Shown here: one piece after another, positions 9,068 through 17,002 of the stretch
Numbering within the stretch: the first letter of the stretch is position 1
Layout of the letters: every line of letters starts with the position of its first letter
Origin: Alcanivorax sp.
GTDB taxonomy: Bacteria; Pseudomonadota; Gammaproteobacteria; Pseudomonadales; Alcanivoracaceae
Length of the DNA: 64,000 bases
Assembly: GCA_022565695.1 (NCBI GenBank)
Contig: JAIUME010000003.1
Span: 1-64,000 of the forward strand
Reading direction: 5' to 3'
Notes under the pieces: generated by a model
The model's database searches: none
What the model was told of the DNA's origin: nothing
What the model saw: only the letters and a program-made list of their open reading frames with translations
Made by a program: the position numbers and the translations under genes

Positions 9068-9171
9068 GGACTGGGGTCAGGTCTCACATTTCTCAAGAAG
9101 GACTGGGGTCAGGTCTCACATTTCTCATGAGGTGCGATGCAATGAGAAATGTGAGACCTGACCCCCAGTCC
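9068..9171. repeat. REP cluster: two direct copies and one inverted
   Basis: REP copies lie at 9069-9095 and 9101-9127 in direct orientation (32-bp period) and at 9143-9170 inverted. The second and third form a near-perfect hairpin with a 27-bp stem and a 15-base loop, resembling a BIME. It sits just after the stop codon of the PPC lipoprotein gene and may end or stabilise its mRNA. Confidence 0.85.
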
Positions 9172-9244
9172 TCCGGTCACTGGAGGCGGTGGCTGGAATC
9201 GGGCTACCATGCAGTCATCACGGTGCATGAGATGGATCAGGCCC

Positions 9245-9601
9245 ATGGCGACAGCAAAGGACAAGCGACGTTATCCCAGAACGGCCCGAGAGGTAGCCCT
9301 GGCGCTGATTCTGCGGCCCCGAATACCGGGCTCCCCGGAAGGCTCTCGTGGATTGCACGTCAGTACGCGGGATATCTCTCTGGCAGGCATCAGTGTCCTG
9401 CTGCCTGAACCCATCAGGCCGGACACCGATGTCGAGCTGTCACTGGTGCTGTCGGAAGACGATGACCGGCTCTGTCACTTGCATGGCACGGTCGCCTGGT
9501 GTGGTCACACCGATGGTCAACTGCTCGCCGGCATCGCGCTGGATCTGGCGCGTGCCGACGGTGGCCGTTGGGCGCGCAGCTTCAGCGAATCATCTTCTTG
9601 A
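9245..9601 (+). CDS. PilZ domain protein
   Basis: This 118-residue single-domain protein has the c-di-GMP-binding signature of PilZ: RRYPR near the N-terminus and DISLAGISV about 40 residues later, a match to the RxxxR and D/NxSxxG motifs. The rest fits a small beta-barrel. The ATG at 9245 leaves MATAKDKRRYPR; in-frame starts at 9209 and 9227 would only add an unlikely lead. Its 3-prime end overlaps the convergent aldehyde dehydrogenase gene by 20 bp. It probably changes the activity of a partner protein in response to c-di-GMP; the partner is not evident. Confidence 0.85.
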   Translation: MATAKDKRRYPRTAREVALALILRPRIPGSPEGSRGLHVSTRDISLAGISVLLPEPIRPDTDVELSLVLSEDDDRLCHLHGTVAWCGHTDGQLLAGIALDLARADGGRWARSFSESSS

Positions 9602-10991
9602 TCAGATTCACCTTGTCCTTGTAGGGCGCATAGCGGAACTTGATATCGAACAGCGTGGTGGCCTTGAGGATGCCGCGCTGGTGCGAGAACACATCAAACG
9701 AATTCCGGCCATGATAGGCGCCCATGCCGCTCTCGCCGACACCGCCAAACGGCAGGTTCGGGTTGGCCACGTGCATCACGGTGTTATTGATGCAGCCGCC
9801 GCCGAACTGGGTGTTGTCCAGCACTTGCCGTTCCACCTGTTCGCTGGCTGTGAACAGATACAGGGCCAACGGATGCTCCGGTAGCTTCTTCAGGTTGGCC
9901 AGCAGTTCCTCAATGGAACGATAGGTCAGTAGTGGCAGGATCGGCCCGAAGATTTCTTCCTGCATGACAGCGTCGTCCATGGAGACATCACGCAGAAGCG
10001 TCGGAGCAATATATTTCTGCGCACGATCCGAGTCGCCGCCCACCAGCACCTTGTCCTGATCAATCAGCCCTGCGACACGATCAAAATGCCGTTCATTGAT
10101 CATGCGTCCCAGGTCCGGGCTCTGGCGCGGGTCGTCGCCATAGAATTCTTTCAGGGTGTCGACCATGGTCTTTGCGAAGGCGTCCTTGATGTCCTCATGC
10201 ACATGCACATGATCGGGGGCGACACAGGTCTGCCCGACGTTGAGCATCTTGCCCGCCAGAATACGACGCGCCGCTACTTTCAGATTGGCATCCTTGTGCA
10301 CGATGGTGGGACTTTTACCGCCCAGTTCCAACGTCACCCTGGTCAGATGTTTTGCGGCCGCTGCCATGACGATACGGCCCACACGCGGGCTGCCGGTGAA
10401 GAAAATATGGTCGAAGCGTTGTTCCAGCAGTGCGTTGGTCACCTCGGTGCTGCCCTTGAACACCGTGACATACTCATCGCTGAAGCATTGTTTGATGATC
10501 TTCTCGACCACATTGGCCACGGTGGGATTGAGCGATGACGGCTTGAGCACCGACGTATTGCCTGCGGCGATGCTGCCGATCAGTGGTTGTATCAACAGCA
10601 GGAACGGATAGTTGTAAGGGCCGAGCAAAAAGGTCACGCCCTGGGGCGTGGATTCGATCCGGCTGCGGCCGGGTTGCGCCCACATGGAGGTGCCGACGCG
10701 GCGCGGTTTCATCCAGCCTTTCAGGTGTTTCAGGGTGTGCTTGAGGTCTTCAATCGCGGTGCTGATCTCGATATAGGCTTCAAATGCAGGACGGCCGATG
10801 TCGGCTTTCAGGGCGTCCTGAATCTCACCCTGATAGGCCACGATGGCATCCTTGAGTTTGCGCAGCTGCTGCATCCGGAAGGCATGGCCGCGCGTGGCGC
10901 CGGATTCAAAGTACAGACGTTGTCGGGCAACGGCATCGGCGGCCCAGTCATCCGTCTGGTTGAGAGTCTGGCTTTCCGGTAACACACCCAT
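9582..10991 (-). CDS. Class-3-type aldehyde dehydrogenase (fatty or aryl aldehydes)
   Basis: This is an NAD(P)-dependent aldehyde dehydrogenase of 469 residues. It shows the cofactor motif FFTGSPRVG, the general-base Glu in VTLELGGKSP, and the nucleophile Cys in NVGQTCVAPDHV. The hydrophobic/basic tail ending NLIKKMIR resembles ALDH3 and coniferyl-aldehyde dehydrogenases. The ATG at 10991 has a good AGGAG Shine-Dalgarno sequence. Long-chain aldehydes from alkane oxidation are a reasonable substrate in this organism, but sequence alone does not settle that. The upstream 185 bp shows no gene. Confidence 0.9.
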   Translation of the reverse strand: MGVLPESQTLNQTDDWAADAVARQRLYFESGATRGHAFRMQQLRKLKDAIVAYQGEIQDALKADIGRPAFEAYIEISTAIEDLKHTLKHLKGWMKPRRVGTSMWAQPGRSRIESTPQGVTFLLGPYNYPFLLLIQPLIGSIAAGNTSVLKPSSLNPTVANVVEKIIKQCFSDEYVTVFKGSTEVTNALLEQRFDHIFFTGSPRVGRIVMAAAAKHLTRVTLELGGKSPTIVHKDANLKVAARRILAGKMLNVGQTCVAPDHVHVHEDIKDAFAKTMVDTLKEFYGDDPRQSPDLGRMINERHFDRVAGLIDQDKVLVGGDSDRAQKYIAPTLLRDVSMDDAVMQEEIFGPILPLLTYRSIEELLANLKKLPEHPLALYLFTASEQVERQVLDNTQFGGGCINNTVMHVANPNLPFGGVGESGMGAYHGRNSFDVFSHQRGILKATTLFDIKFRYAPYKDKVNLIKKMIR

Positions 10992-11176
10992 GACGCGTCT
11001 CCTGATTAGTGGCGTAATCAGCGAGTGTTCCACGCGCTGGCACCGCACTCCATAGGCCAGCGGCAGGCGCTTGACATAAAGCATCAGCCACAGGCACACA
11101 AAGTGACGGTTTTTCCCGTAAATAAACAAAAAAATGAAAACTGTTGCGGCAAGCCAGAGAGCGGCGTGGGGTGATA

Positions 11177-13030
11177 TCAATGCCCGGGGAGTTGCAGCGC
11201 GAAGCAGGTGCCTGCCTCACCGGGCAGCCACAGGGTCCGGGCACCAATGGCTGCGGCCCGGTTCTGGATATTGGTGAGCCCGCGACCGCCACGCCCGTTC
11301 TGTTGCGCATCGGGTGAAAACACCTGGCCGTTGTCGCAGAGCTGGATGGTGATGCCATCGCCATCACGGCGAGTGCTGAAGTGCAGGGTGTCGGCCCGGT
11401 TATGTTTGAGAATATTGGTGATCACTTCCTGGATGATGCTCAGTACATGCTGCACGGCTTCCGGGGTCAGCCAGGGCAGAGCCGGCAGGGTGTCCATCTG
11501 CCAGTGCAGTGACAGGCCGGCGGCATCGAGCCGGGGTTGCAGGCGATGGCGGAGCGTGGCCAGCGATGTGGTCAGATCGCCATCCACCGGGGTCAATGAA
11601 TCGATCGTCAGTTTCAGTTCGTCGATACTTTCTTGCAGGGTACGGGTCAGAGTGTCCTCGTTGCCCCGATGTTGCTGCGCCATACGCAAGGCACTGGTCA
11701 GGGTGGCCCCCAGGCCGTCGTGCATGTCGCGCATCAGGCGTTGCCGTTCCCGGAGCAGCAGGTCGCGGCGTTCGGCGTCGCGGAGCTTGCGATAGCTCTC
11801 TTCGAGTTCCGCCTCACGTTGCGCCAGCGTATCAGCGAGAATGCGGCGGTGGTTTTCCAGCGCATCCACACCCAGCCGGTAACGCCGGTGCAGGATATAA
11901 CTGAACAGCATGCAGAAGGTGATTTCCCAGTACACCAGCAGATAAGGGTGCGCCAGATTGATCTGGTAATGCATCAGCATCAGGTCGTGGATCGCCAGCG
12001 GCAACCCGATCAGGTTGCAGACCGCCAGCACCTGGGCGGCACGCACGCCGCTGCGCCAGGCGATCACGGCCACCAGCGGGAAGGCCCCCAGGGACAACAG
12101 CAGGGTAATGCTGTAGATCGCACCGGCCAGGGAAAGGATCTGCGCCGAGCCGTGCAGCCACGGCAGGCTGGTCAGCAGTGCCAGCCCCAGGGCGCCGCCC
12201 AGTGTGTATTCCAGCCAGGGCAGGCGTCGCTGGCACAGGCGCAGGTTGAACAGCAGGCTGATCAGGATCAGCCCCAGCATCGCGTTGATGGTCAGCCAGC
12301 CGAACCATGCCGAGGACATCAGCCGGGTGTCCAGCGGCCCGGCAAAATGCAGGCTGCGGAACGCGAACAGCAGTGCCGCCAGCAGGAACAGGCGCGACAG
12401 GGTGCGCTCGGCAGGGGATTGCCGCAGTGTCAGCCCGAACACGGCCAGGGTGATGAAAACGATGGCAATGGCGCTGGGCAGCACGGCCTGCAACAGTAGC
12501 CGGGTCTGGTAGCGCCACAGCAGGGCATCAGCGTCGCCGATATACACACGGCTCAGGCCGCCGCCCAGGCCCGCCAGGGAATCCATGCGCAGCAGCAGCT
12601 CGGCGGGCGCACCGCTGCCATCGCGGCGATCCAGTGGCAGCCATACCGGCCGGTTGAAGCCGTTCCAGTACAGGTCGCCGGTGGACTGCCAGAGCAAGCG
12701 GCCGTCGCCGTAGATTGCGAGCTGGCCGACCGTCTGCCAGCGTGGCAGGTACAGTGCCGTACCGGTCGGGGTTGCCTCCGTAGACAGTCGGTACCAGGTG
12801 GTGACCACGCCGCTGCCCTGACCATCCCGTGGCAGGGCCACATCCGGCAAGGACACGGTCTGCCAGCCGTTATCCGGCAGGGCGGGCGCCTGTGGCGGCG
12901 GTGCGTGAATCGACGCGCTGGCGTCTGACTGTGTCAGCCGCTCCACCTGGCGCTGCGGCTCGCTGGCCTGGACGCCGCTCCATGCCAGGCAGAGCCCGAT
13001 CAGTATTATCAGCCGGCCCCGCGCGACCAT
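11177..13030 (-). CDS. Membrane histidine kinase, 7TMR-DISM type
   Basis: This is a 617-residue sensor kinase. A signal-like hydrophobic segment (residues 5-22) precedes an extracytoplasmic beta-sandwich (about 50-170, WYRLS...LYLPRW) like the 7TMR-DISM extracellular domain. Seven or so membrane helices follow (about 180-385). A short coiled coil leads to the HisKA_3 phosphoacceptor, His437 in RDMHDGLGATLTSAL. The ATPase domain shows EVITNILKHN and GRGGRGLTNIQNRAAAIGA. The gene starts two bases after the response regulator stop codon, so the pair is one operon. Signals for such DISM sensors are often carbohydrates or small carboxylates, but this one is unknown. Confidence 0.9.
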   Translation of the reverse strand: MVARGRLIILIGLCLAWSGVQASEPQRQVERLTQSDASASIHAPPPQAPALPDNGWQTVSLPDVALPRDGQGSGVVTTWYRLSTEATPTGTALYLPRWQTVGQLAIYGDGRLLWQSTGDLYWNGFNRPVWLPLDRRDGSGAPAELLLRMDSLAGLGGGLSRVYIGDADALLWRYQTRLLLQAVLPSAIAIVFITLAVFGLTLRQSPAERTLSRLFLLAALLFAFRSLHFAGPLDTRLMSSAWFGWLTINAMLGLILISLLFNLRLCQRRLPWLEYTLGGALGLALLTSLPWLHGSAQILSLAGAIYSITLLLSLGAFPLVAVIAWRSGVRAAQVLAVCNLIGLPLAIHDLMLMHYQINLAHPYLLVYWEITFCMLFSYILHRRYRLGVDALENHRRILADTLAQREAELEESYRKLRDAERRDLLLRERQRLMRDMHDGLGATLTSALRMAQQHRGNEDTLTRTLQESIDELKLTIDSLTPVDGDLTTSLATLRHRLQPRLDAAGLSLHWQMDTLPALPWLTPEAVQHVLSIIQEVITNILKHNRADTLHFSTRRDGDGITIQLCDNGQVFSPDAQQNGRGGRGLTNIQNRAAAIGARTLWLPGEAGTCFALQLPGH

Positions 13031-13032
13031 GA

Positions 13033-13671
13033 TCAGGATGTCCTGTCCAGCAGCTTCAGGCGGTGGGCCTTGCTGACGGCACCTGCCCGCGAGCGCACAT
13101 CCAGCTTCTGGTAAACGCGCCGGATGTAAGTCTGTACCGTCCACGGCGATACCCCGAGCTGCTCGGCGATATCAGCCATGACATAGCCCTGGCTGATCAG
13201 CGTGAGCACCGTATGCTCGCGGTCGGACAGTGCAGCATGGGAGGTGTCGGCCGGTGGGCAGATGTCGGTCAGCAGGTGGCGGGCGATCATCGGGCTGATG
13301 GGCGAGCCGCCGGCATGCAGCATGCGGAGATGTTCAGGCAGGCTGGCGGGCAGGCTTTCCTTGAGCAGGTAACCGGCGGCCCCGGCCCGAATGCTGTCCA
13401 GAACGCGTTGCTCGTCAGCAAACAGGGTGGCGACCATGATCGCGCAGTCTGGCCAATGCTGCCGTGCGGCCCGGATGACCTCTATCCCGGAGCCATCCGG
13501 CAGACCCAGATCGACCAGCAGCACATCACAGGCAGGCCGTGCCAGCAGCGCATGGGCGCCGGCACAGTCTGTGGCTTCGGCATCAAGCCGGATGTCATTG
13601 GTGGCGGCAACCGCAGCGCGCACGGCGGCGCGGAATGCCGGGTCGTCCTCGACCATGGCCAGGCTGATCAC
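13033..13671 (-). CDS. NarL/FixJ-family response regulator
   Basis: The 212-residue regulator has a receiver domain with acidic pocket EDD (residues 8-10), phospho-Asp54 in LLVDLGLPDG and Lys in YLLKES. A LuxR-type helix-turn-helix follows (LSDREHTVLTLISQGYVMADIAEQLGVS, VQTYIRRVYQKL). It pairs with the downstream HisKA_3 kinase. A 266-bp structured palindrome lies 37 bp upstream of its start, so the promoter is either within or displaced by that element. Confidence 0.93.
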   Translation of the reverse strand: MISLAMVEDDPAFRAAVRAAVAATNDIRLDAEATDCAGAHALLARPACDVLLVDLGLPDGSGIEVIRAARQHWPDCAIMVATLFADEQRVLDSIRAGAAGYLLKESLPASLPEHLRMLHAGGSPISPMIARHLLTDICPPADTSHAALSDREHTVLTLISQGYVMADIAEQLGVSPWTVQTYIRRVYQKLDVRSRAGAVSKAHRLKLLDRTS

Positions 13672-13707
13672 GTCCGGTCCCCCCGGAAGTTGTCGTTATT
13701 TTGCCTT

Positions 13708-13973
13708 GGGCACCTATGAATAACGCCTTGCGTCCTCTGCGTGGCCTGAAGCGTGCAGATGCAAGGCGCGTCGCGCAGGGAATGGCCGTCGCCCTTTTCA
13801 AGCGGCGCAACGCAGCAGATGTGCGCTTCAGGCCACGCCCTGCGGGGCGTTCGGGCTGGCCCGCACTCTGCGTTGCAGTTTCTCGACATAGCGCCACTAT
13901 GCCTTCGAAACGGCGCCTTGATTGCGGGCCAGCCCGAACGCCAGAGGACGCAAGGCGTTATTCATAGGTGCCC
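13708..13973. repeat. 266-bp three-armed palindromic element (MITE-like)
   Basis: The ends are 32-bp perfect inverted repeats (13708-13739 and 13942-13973, starting GGGCACCTATGAATAACGCC). Inside are two further inverted pairs: 13739-13753 with 13824-13838 (15 bp, GCGTGGCCTGAAGCG) and 13847-13865 with 13923-13941 (19 bp, GCGTTCGGGCTGGCCCGCA). The arms are contiguous, so one strand folds as a closed three-way junction. The second arm contains a further CATAG/CTATG hairpin. No coding capacity and no clear target-site duplication was found. It could be a non-autonomous mobile element, a structured RNA or a recombination site. Confidence 0.8.
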
Positions 13974-14018
13974 TAAGCATACCTGTGATGGCGCTGAAGA
14001 GGGAGTCAGAAGCGGGAG

Positions 14019-14678
14019 TCAGGCCCCGCGCAGCTTTTCTACGAAGGCGTTTTCACGCTCCAGCAGGCTGGTAAAGGTCGGGCGCGCCATCACCTTGTCC
14101 ACATGGGCCGCCAGCGCAGGATAGTGCTGTGGGTCCAGGCGCTCGCCGCCGTGGGCAAAGTTGACGAACTGTGACACGACGGCAATGTCGGCGATGGAAA
14201 ACTGCTCGCCCGCAAACCATTCACGGCCCTTGATCTGGCTTTCCAGGTAGGCGAAATGCGGCGGCAGCTTTTCGCCCAGGGCTTTTGCGATGCGTTCTTC
14301 ATCGCTCGGTTTGCCCATCAGTTTCATGATCACCCGGTTGCGGAACACGGTAAACGTGGTCAGTGGCGCCAGCTCATAGTCGGCGTACTTCTCCAGCCAC
14401 AGGGCGTGGGCGTAGTCATGGGCGTCCATGGGGTAGAGCGACGGGGTTTCCGGAAAGGCTTTTTCGACATAGGCGCAGATGACGGCGGAATCCGCCAGCA
14501 GCTGCCCATCATGCTCCATGGCGGGGATACGGCGCAGCGGGTTGATGTTGCTGTAGTCTTCGGGAGCATTGAAGGGATCGACATGCACCGATTCGAAGGG
14601 GATCTCCTTTTCGGCCAGAAATACCCGGGCCTTGCGAACAAAGGGCGACAACGCCGCACCGTAGAGTTTGATAGCCAT
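14019..14678 (-). CDS. Glutathione S-transferase family protein
   Basis: This 219-residue protein has the GST two-domain plan. The N-terminal thioredoxin-like fold begins MAIKLYGAALSPFVRKARVFL and carries the conserved cis-Pro (RRIPAMEHDG) and ADSAVICAYVE. The helical C-terminal domain contains FSIADIAVVSQF. A serine in SPFVRKA could be the catalytic residue, as in beta/theta-like classes. The ATG at 14678 places the beta-strand at the start; the frame stays open to 14768 but that lead has no homology signature. The substrate is unknown, and detoxification of electrophiles is the general role. Confidence 0.9.
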   Translation of the reverse strand: MAIKLYGAALSPFVRKARVFLAEKEIPFESVHVDPFNAPEDYSNINPLRRIPAMEHDGQLLADSAVICAYVEKAFPETPSLYPMDAHDYAHALWLEKYADYELAPLTTFTVFRNRVIMKLMGKPSDEERIAKALGEKLPPHFAYLESQIKGREWFAGEQFSIADIAVVSQFVNFAHGGERLDPQHYPALAAHVDKVMARPTFTSLLERENAFVEKLRGA

Positions 14679-14775
14679 GCCGGTCCATACCTTATGTCTG
14701 CGTGATTGATGCGAGGTATCAGAACAAGGCATGGCCCGGCGGTCAATGGCAGGAAGGGGTGACCGCATTTTCTCC

Positions 14776-14803
14776 TTGACGTTATCGCCGTGCCTGTTAT
14801 CCT
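14776..14803 (+). promoter_or_regulatory. Promoter of the tRNA-Glu/tRNA-Gly unit
   Basis: A -35 box TTGACG (14776-14781) is separated by 16 bp from a -10 box TATCCT (14798-14803). A GC-rich discriminator (GCGCCGC) follows, as at stable-RNA promoters. Confidence 0.7.
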
Positions 14804-14839
14804 TTGCGCCGCTTTCGGGGATGCCCGGCAGCGCACCGC

Positions 14840-14915
14840 GTCCCCTTCGTCTAGAGGCCTAGGACACCGCCCTTTCACGGCGGTAACAGGGGTTCGAATC
14901 CCCTAGGGGACGCCA
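14840..14915 (+). tRNA. tRNA-Glu (UUC)
   Basis: A complete cloverleaf is visible. The acceptor GTCCCCT pairs with AGGGGAC, the anticodon stem CCGCC/GGCGG encloses the loop CTTTCAC with anticodon TTC, the T-loop is GGTTCGAATCC, and the CCA is encoded. The next tRNA follows after one base. Confidence 0.97.
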
Positions 14916-14916
14916 T

Positions 14917-14991
14917 GCGGGAATAGCTCAGTGGTAGAGCACAACCTTGCCAAGGTTGGGGTCGCGAGTTCGAATCTCGTTTCCCGCTCCA
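14917..14991 (+). tRNA. tRNA-Gly (GCC)
   Basis: The acceptor GCGGGAA pairs with TTCCCGC, the D-loop contains AGCTCAGTGGTAGAGC, the anticodon arm CAACCTTGCCAAGGTTG has anticodon GCC, and CCA is encoded. It is co-transcribed with tRNA-Glu. Confidence 0.97.
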
Positions 14992-15001
14992 GATATACAA
15001 A

Positions 15002-15031
15002 AAAAGCCGGCTCATTGAGCCGGCTTTTTTT
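15002..15031. terminator. Bidirectional Rho-independent terminator
   Basis: The stem AAGCCGGCTC/GAGCCGGCTT with a three-base loop is flanked by A and T runs on either side. It can end both the tRNA unit and the convergent M23 peptidase operon. Confidence 0.9.
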
Positions 15032-15047
15032 GTGTCTGCTGCCCGGC

Positions 15048-16337
15048 TCATGTGTCGGGTGGTGCATTGCGCGTCTGTCGCTGTGCCAGCCGCAGGTCGC
15101 TGCGGTCCAGTAGCGCCGCCAGATGTGCGGCGCGTTGTTTGAAATCATCCAGCTCGGCATCGGCCAGGCGTTGTGCCATGGGGATGTCCGCAGTCATCGG
15201 GTCCACCGGCCGGTTATTGACGTGCAGTTCGAAGTGCAGGTGCGGCCCGGTACTGCGCCCCGTATTCCCGGACAGCGCAATGCGATCGCCCCGGCTGACG
15301 TGCTGGCCCCGGCCAACCAGAATGTGATCCAGGTGCAGGTAACGTGTCTTGAAGGCGCCGTGGTGTTCGATTTCCACATACTTGCCAGCGAAGGGATGAT
15401 TGCCGGTGCGGATTACCACGCCATCGCCGGTGCTCAGTATCGGGGTGCCGATGGGCATGGCGAAGTCAACGCCGTGATGCGGGGCAACACGCCCGGTGAC
15501 CGGGTGCTTCCGGCGCAGGTTGAACGGGGAGCTGATGCGGTACCGGGCCACGGTGGGGTAGCGCAGGAAGGCGCGGTTCAGGCTTTCGCCATGGCTGTCG
15601 TAGTAGTTGCCGTCAGCGTGCAGGAATGCATTGTGGGCGGTGCCCCGGGCCAGCAGGCGCACCCCTTCGATGCGGCGGCGACCTGTGGGCTCGTCGTTCT
15701 CGGTGAACTCACTGCCCAGCACCAGGGCAAAGGTGTCACCGGCGCGCAGGTCGCGGCGAAAATTGATGCGCTCATCGAAGATGCGCTGGGCTTCGAGAAT
15801 ATGCCGGTCACGCAATCCTGCGTCCCTGGCGGTCTGATAGAAGGTGCCCTGGATGACCCCGGCGTAGGTTTGCTGGCGCCAGTGGGTGGGTAGTACCGCT
15901 TCCTCGAACTCGAACAGCGCCTCGGTCACACGGTGATAATGAATGCGGTGACCGGGATGCAGGATCAGGGTAAGTCGCGTCAGCGTGCTGTGGTCACTGT
16001 CGAAGGTGAAGAGCAACTGTTGCCCGGGATGCAGCAGATCCAGAGCCAGCAATTCCGTATCGGCGGCGAGCACGCCACGCAGCGCAGCGTGGTCCACCCC
16101 GAGATCATGAAAAATGCCGCCCAGCGTGTCCCCCGGCTTGACCTGATACAGCTGCTCGGCCGGCTGGGTCGGCGAGACAGGTAGAGAGAACTGGCGCGCC
16201 AGCCAGCCATCGGGCAGGTGCACCAGATGGCCGGTAACCGGGGCAGGGCGCAGTGCAATCAGTGTCGCAACCAACAGCAATAGCCCGAACAGGGTCGACA
16301 GGGCCAGGCGATGCGGGCCGGGCCAGTGCTTCAGCAT
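15048..16337 (-). CDS. M23 zinc metallopeptidase (MepM-like murein endopeptidase)
   Basis: This is a 429-residue envelope protein. A membrane anchor lies near residues 12-30. A LysM/OapA-like region follows (YQVKPGDTLGGIFHDLG), then an M23 domain with the metal ligands HHGVDF (H and D) and HLHFELHV. Such enzymes cut cell-wall cross-links to allow growth. The ATG at 16337 lies seven bases inside the end of the preceding Fur-family gene, so the two are translationally coupled. Pairing of a zinc-requiring endopeptidase with a zinc regulator suggests the gene responds to zinc supply. E. coli mepM also neighbours zinc-uptake genes. Confidence 0.88.
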   Translation of the reverse strand: MLKHWPGPHRLALSTLFGLLLLVATLIALRPAPVTGHLVHLPDGWLARQFSLPVSPTQPAEQLYQVKPGDTLGGIFHDLGVDHAALRGVLAADTELLALDLLHPGQQLLFTFDSDHSTLTRLTLILHPGHRIHYHRVTEALFEFEEAVLPTHWRQQTYAGVIQGTFYQTARDAGLRDRHILEAQRIFDERINFRRDLRAGDTFALVLGSEFTENDEPTGRRRIEGVRLLARGTAHNAFLHADGNYYDSHGESLNRAFLRYPTVARYRISSPFNLRRKHPVTGRVAPHHGVDFAMPIGTPILSTGDGVVIRTGNHPFAGKYVEIEHHGAFKTRYLHLDHILVGRGQHVSRGDRIALSGNTGRSTGPHLHFELHVNNRPVDPMTADIPMAQRLADAELDDFKQRAAHLAALLDRSDLRLAQRQTRNAPPDT

Positions 16338-16786
16338 GTCCGGGCTTCCTGGCAGCGTGCGCACAGGCCGCGCAGGGTCAGGCTGATCTGATCCGTCTGG
16401 TGGGCCTGCCAGGCGGGGTCGGAGGCCAGTTGCTCCAGCAGGCGGTTCAGGGCGGCATCAGGTGCTTCCGGCTGGTACAGGTTATGGCAGCGGCGGCATT
16501 CAAAATGGCTTTCACAGCGACGTTCAGGGCGGGTCAGCCAGGCAAACCGGGTAATGCGGTCCTCGCTGATCTGGTCGTTGAGCAGACCGGCGGCTACCAG
16601 ACGGTGGAGCAGGCGGTACAGGGTTACCCGGTGGACGGCGACGCCTTCGTCTCGCAGTGCCTCGGCAGCCTGGCGGTGGCACAGGTAATGGCCCGGACGC
16701 GCCATGAACAGGTTGAGAAGCGTTTCGCTGGCCAGTGTGCGGCGCAGGCCGGCCTCGGCAAGATGGGCATGTGCAGGGGAATTCAT
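16331..16786 (-). CDS. zur: Fur-family regulator, Zur-like
   Basis: The product has 151 residues. The N-terminal winged helix contains AVHRVTLYRLLHRLVAAGLL, the Fur-family DNA-recognition region. The C-terminal half has HFECRRCHNL and LCARCQEA, giving two CxxC pairs for the structural zinc. Overlap with the M23 peptidase gene and the absence of a Fur-type HHDH sensing run favour a zinc regulator, but Fur-family subtypes are hard to separate by eye. A 17-bp perfect inverted repeat lies upstream at 16878-16914. Confidence 0.75.
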   Translation of the reverse strand: MNSPAHAHLAEAGLRRTLASETLLNLFMARPGHYLCHRQAAEALRDEGVAVHRVTLYRLLHRLVAAGLLNDQISEDRITRFAWLTRPERRCESHFECRRCHNLYQPEAPDAALNRLLEQLASDPAWQAHQTDQISLTLRGLCARCQEARTC

Positions 16787-16811
16787 GGATGTCTTGTCGG
16801 TCGGGTTAGTT

Positions 16812-16835
16812 GGTGTTGAGTGTGGTGTTGAGTGT
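16812..16835. repeat. 12-bp tandem duplication upstream of zur
   Basis: GGTGTTGAGTGT occurs twice in direct succession, followed by degenerate copies to about 16858. Confidence 0.7.
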
Positions 16836-16877
16836 GTCGTTGCGTGTGTTATTGAGTGCGGGCAGTCTAGCGAGACC

Positions 16878-16914
16878 AGCCCCGCTAACGCAACCCTGTT
16901 GCGTTAGCGGGGCT
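16878..16914. repeat. Perfect 17-bp inverted repeat between zur and alkB
   Basis: AGCCCCGCTAACGCAAC and its complement are separated by three bases. There is no T run, so it is not a standard terminator. It lies in the divergent zur/alkB region and could be an operator (its core AACGCAAC-N3-GTTGCGTT is dyad-symmetric) or a structured element. Confidence 0.75.
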
Positions 16915-17002
16915 TGCACCAATACTGCTCACGACAGAATTGCCCACTTCAGAGCGCAGGCGTAATCTGGTTGTATAAAAAACAATCAGCCGGAGGTGTG
17001 TC

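Noticed and set aside
13708-13973. Integron attC site
   Set aside because: It is much longer than usual attC sites, has perfect outer repeats rather than the R/L box layout, and no integrase or cassette is nearby.
14679-14768. Longer N-terminus for the GST
   Set aside because: The thioredoxin-like fold starts exactly at MAIKLYG; the lead has no similarity and runs toward the tRNA promoter.
16878-16914. Rho-independent terminator
   Set aside because: The hairpin is strong but no T run follows on either strand, and it lies between divergent genes.
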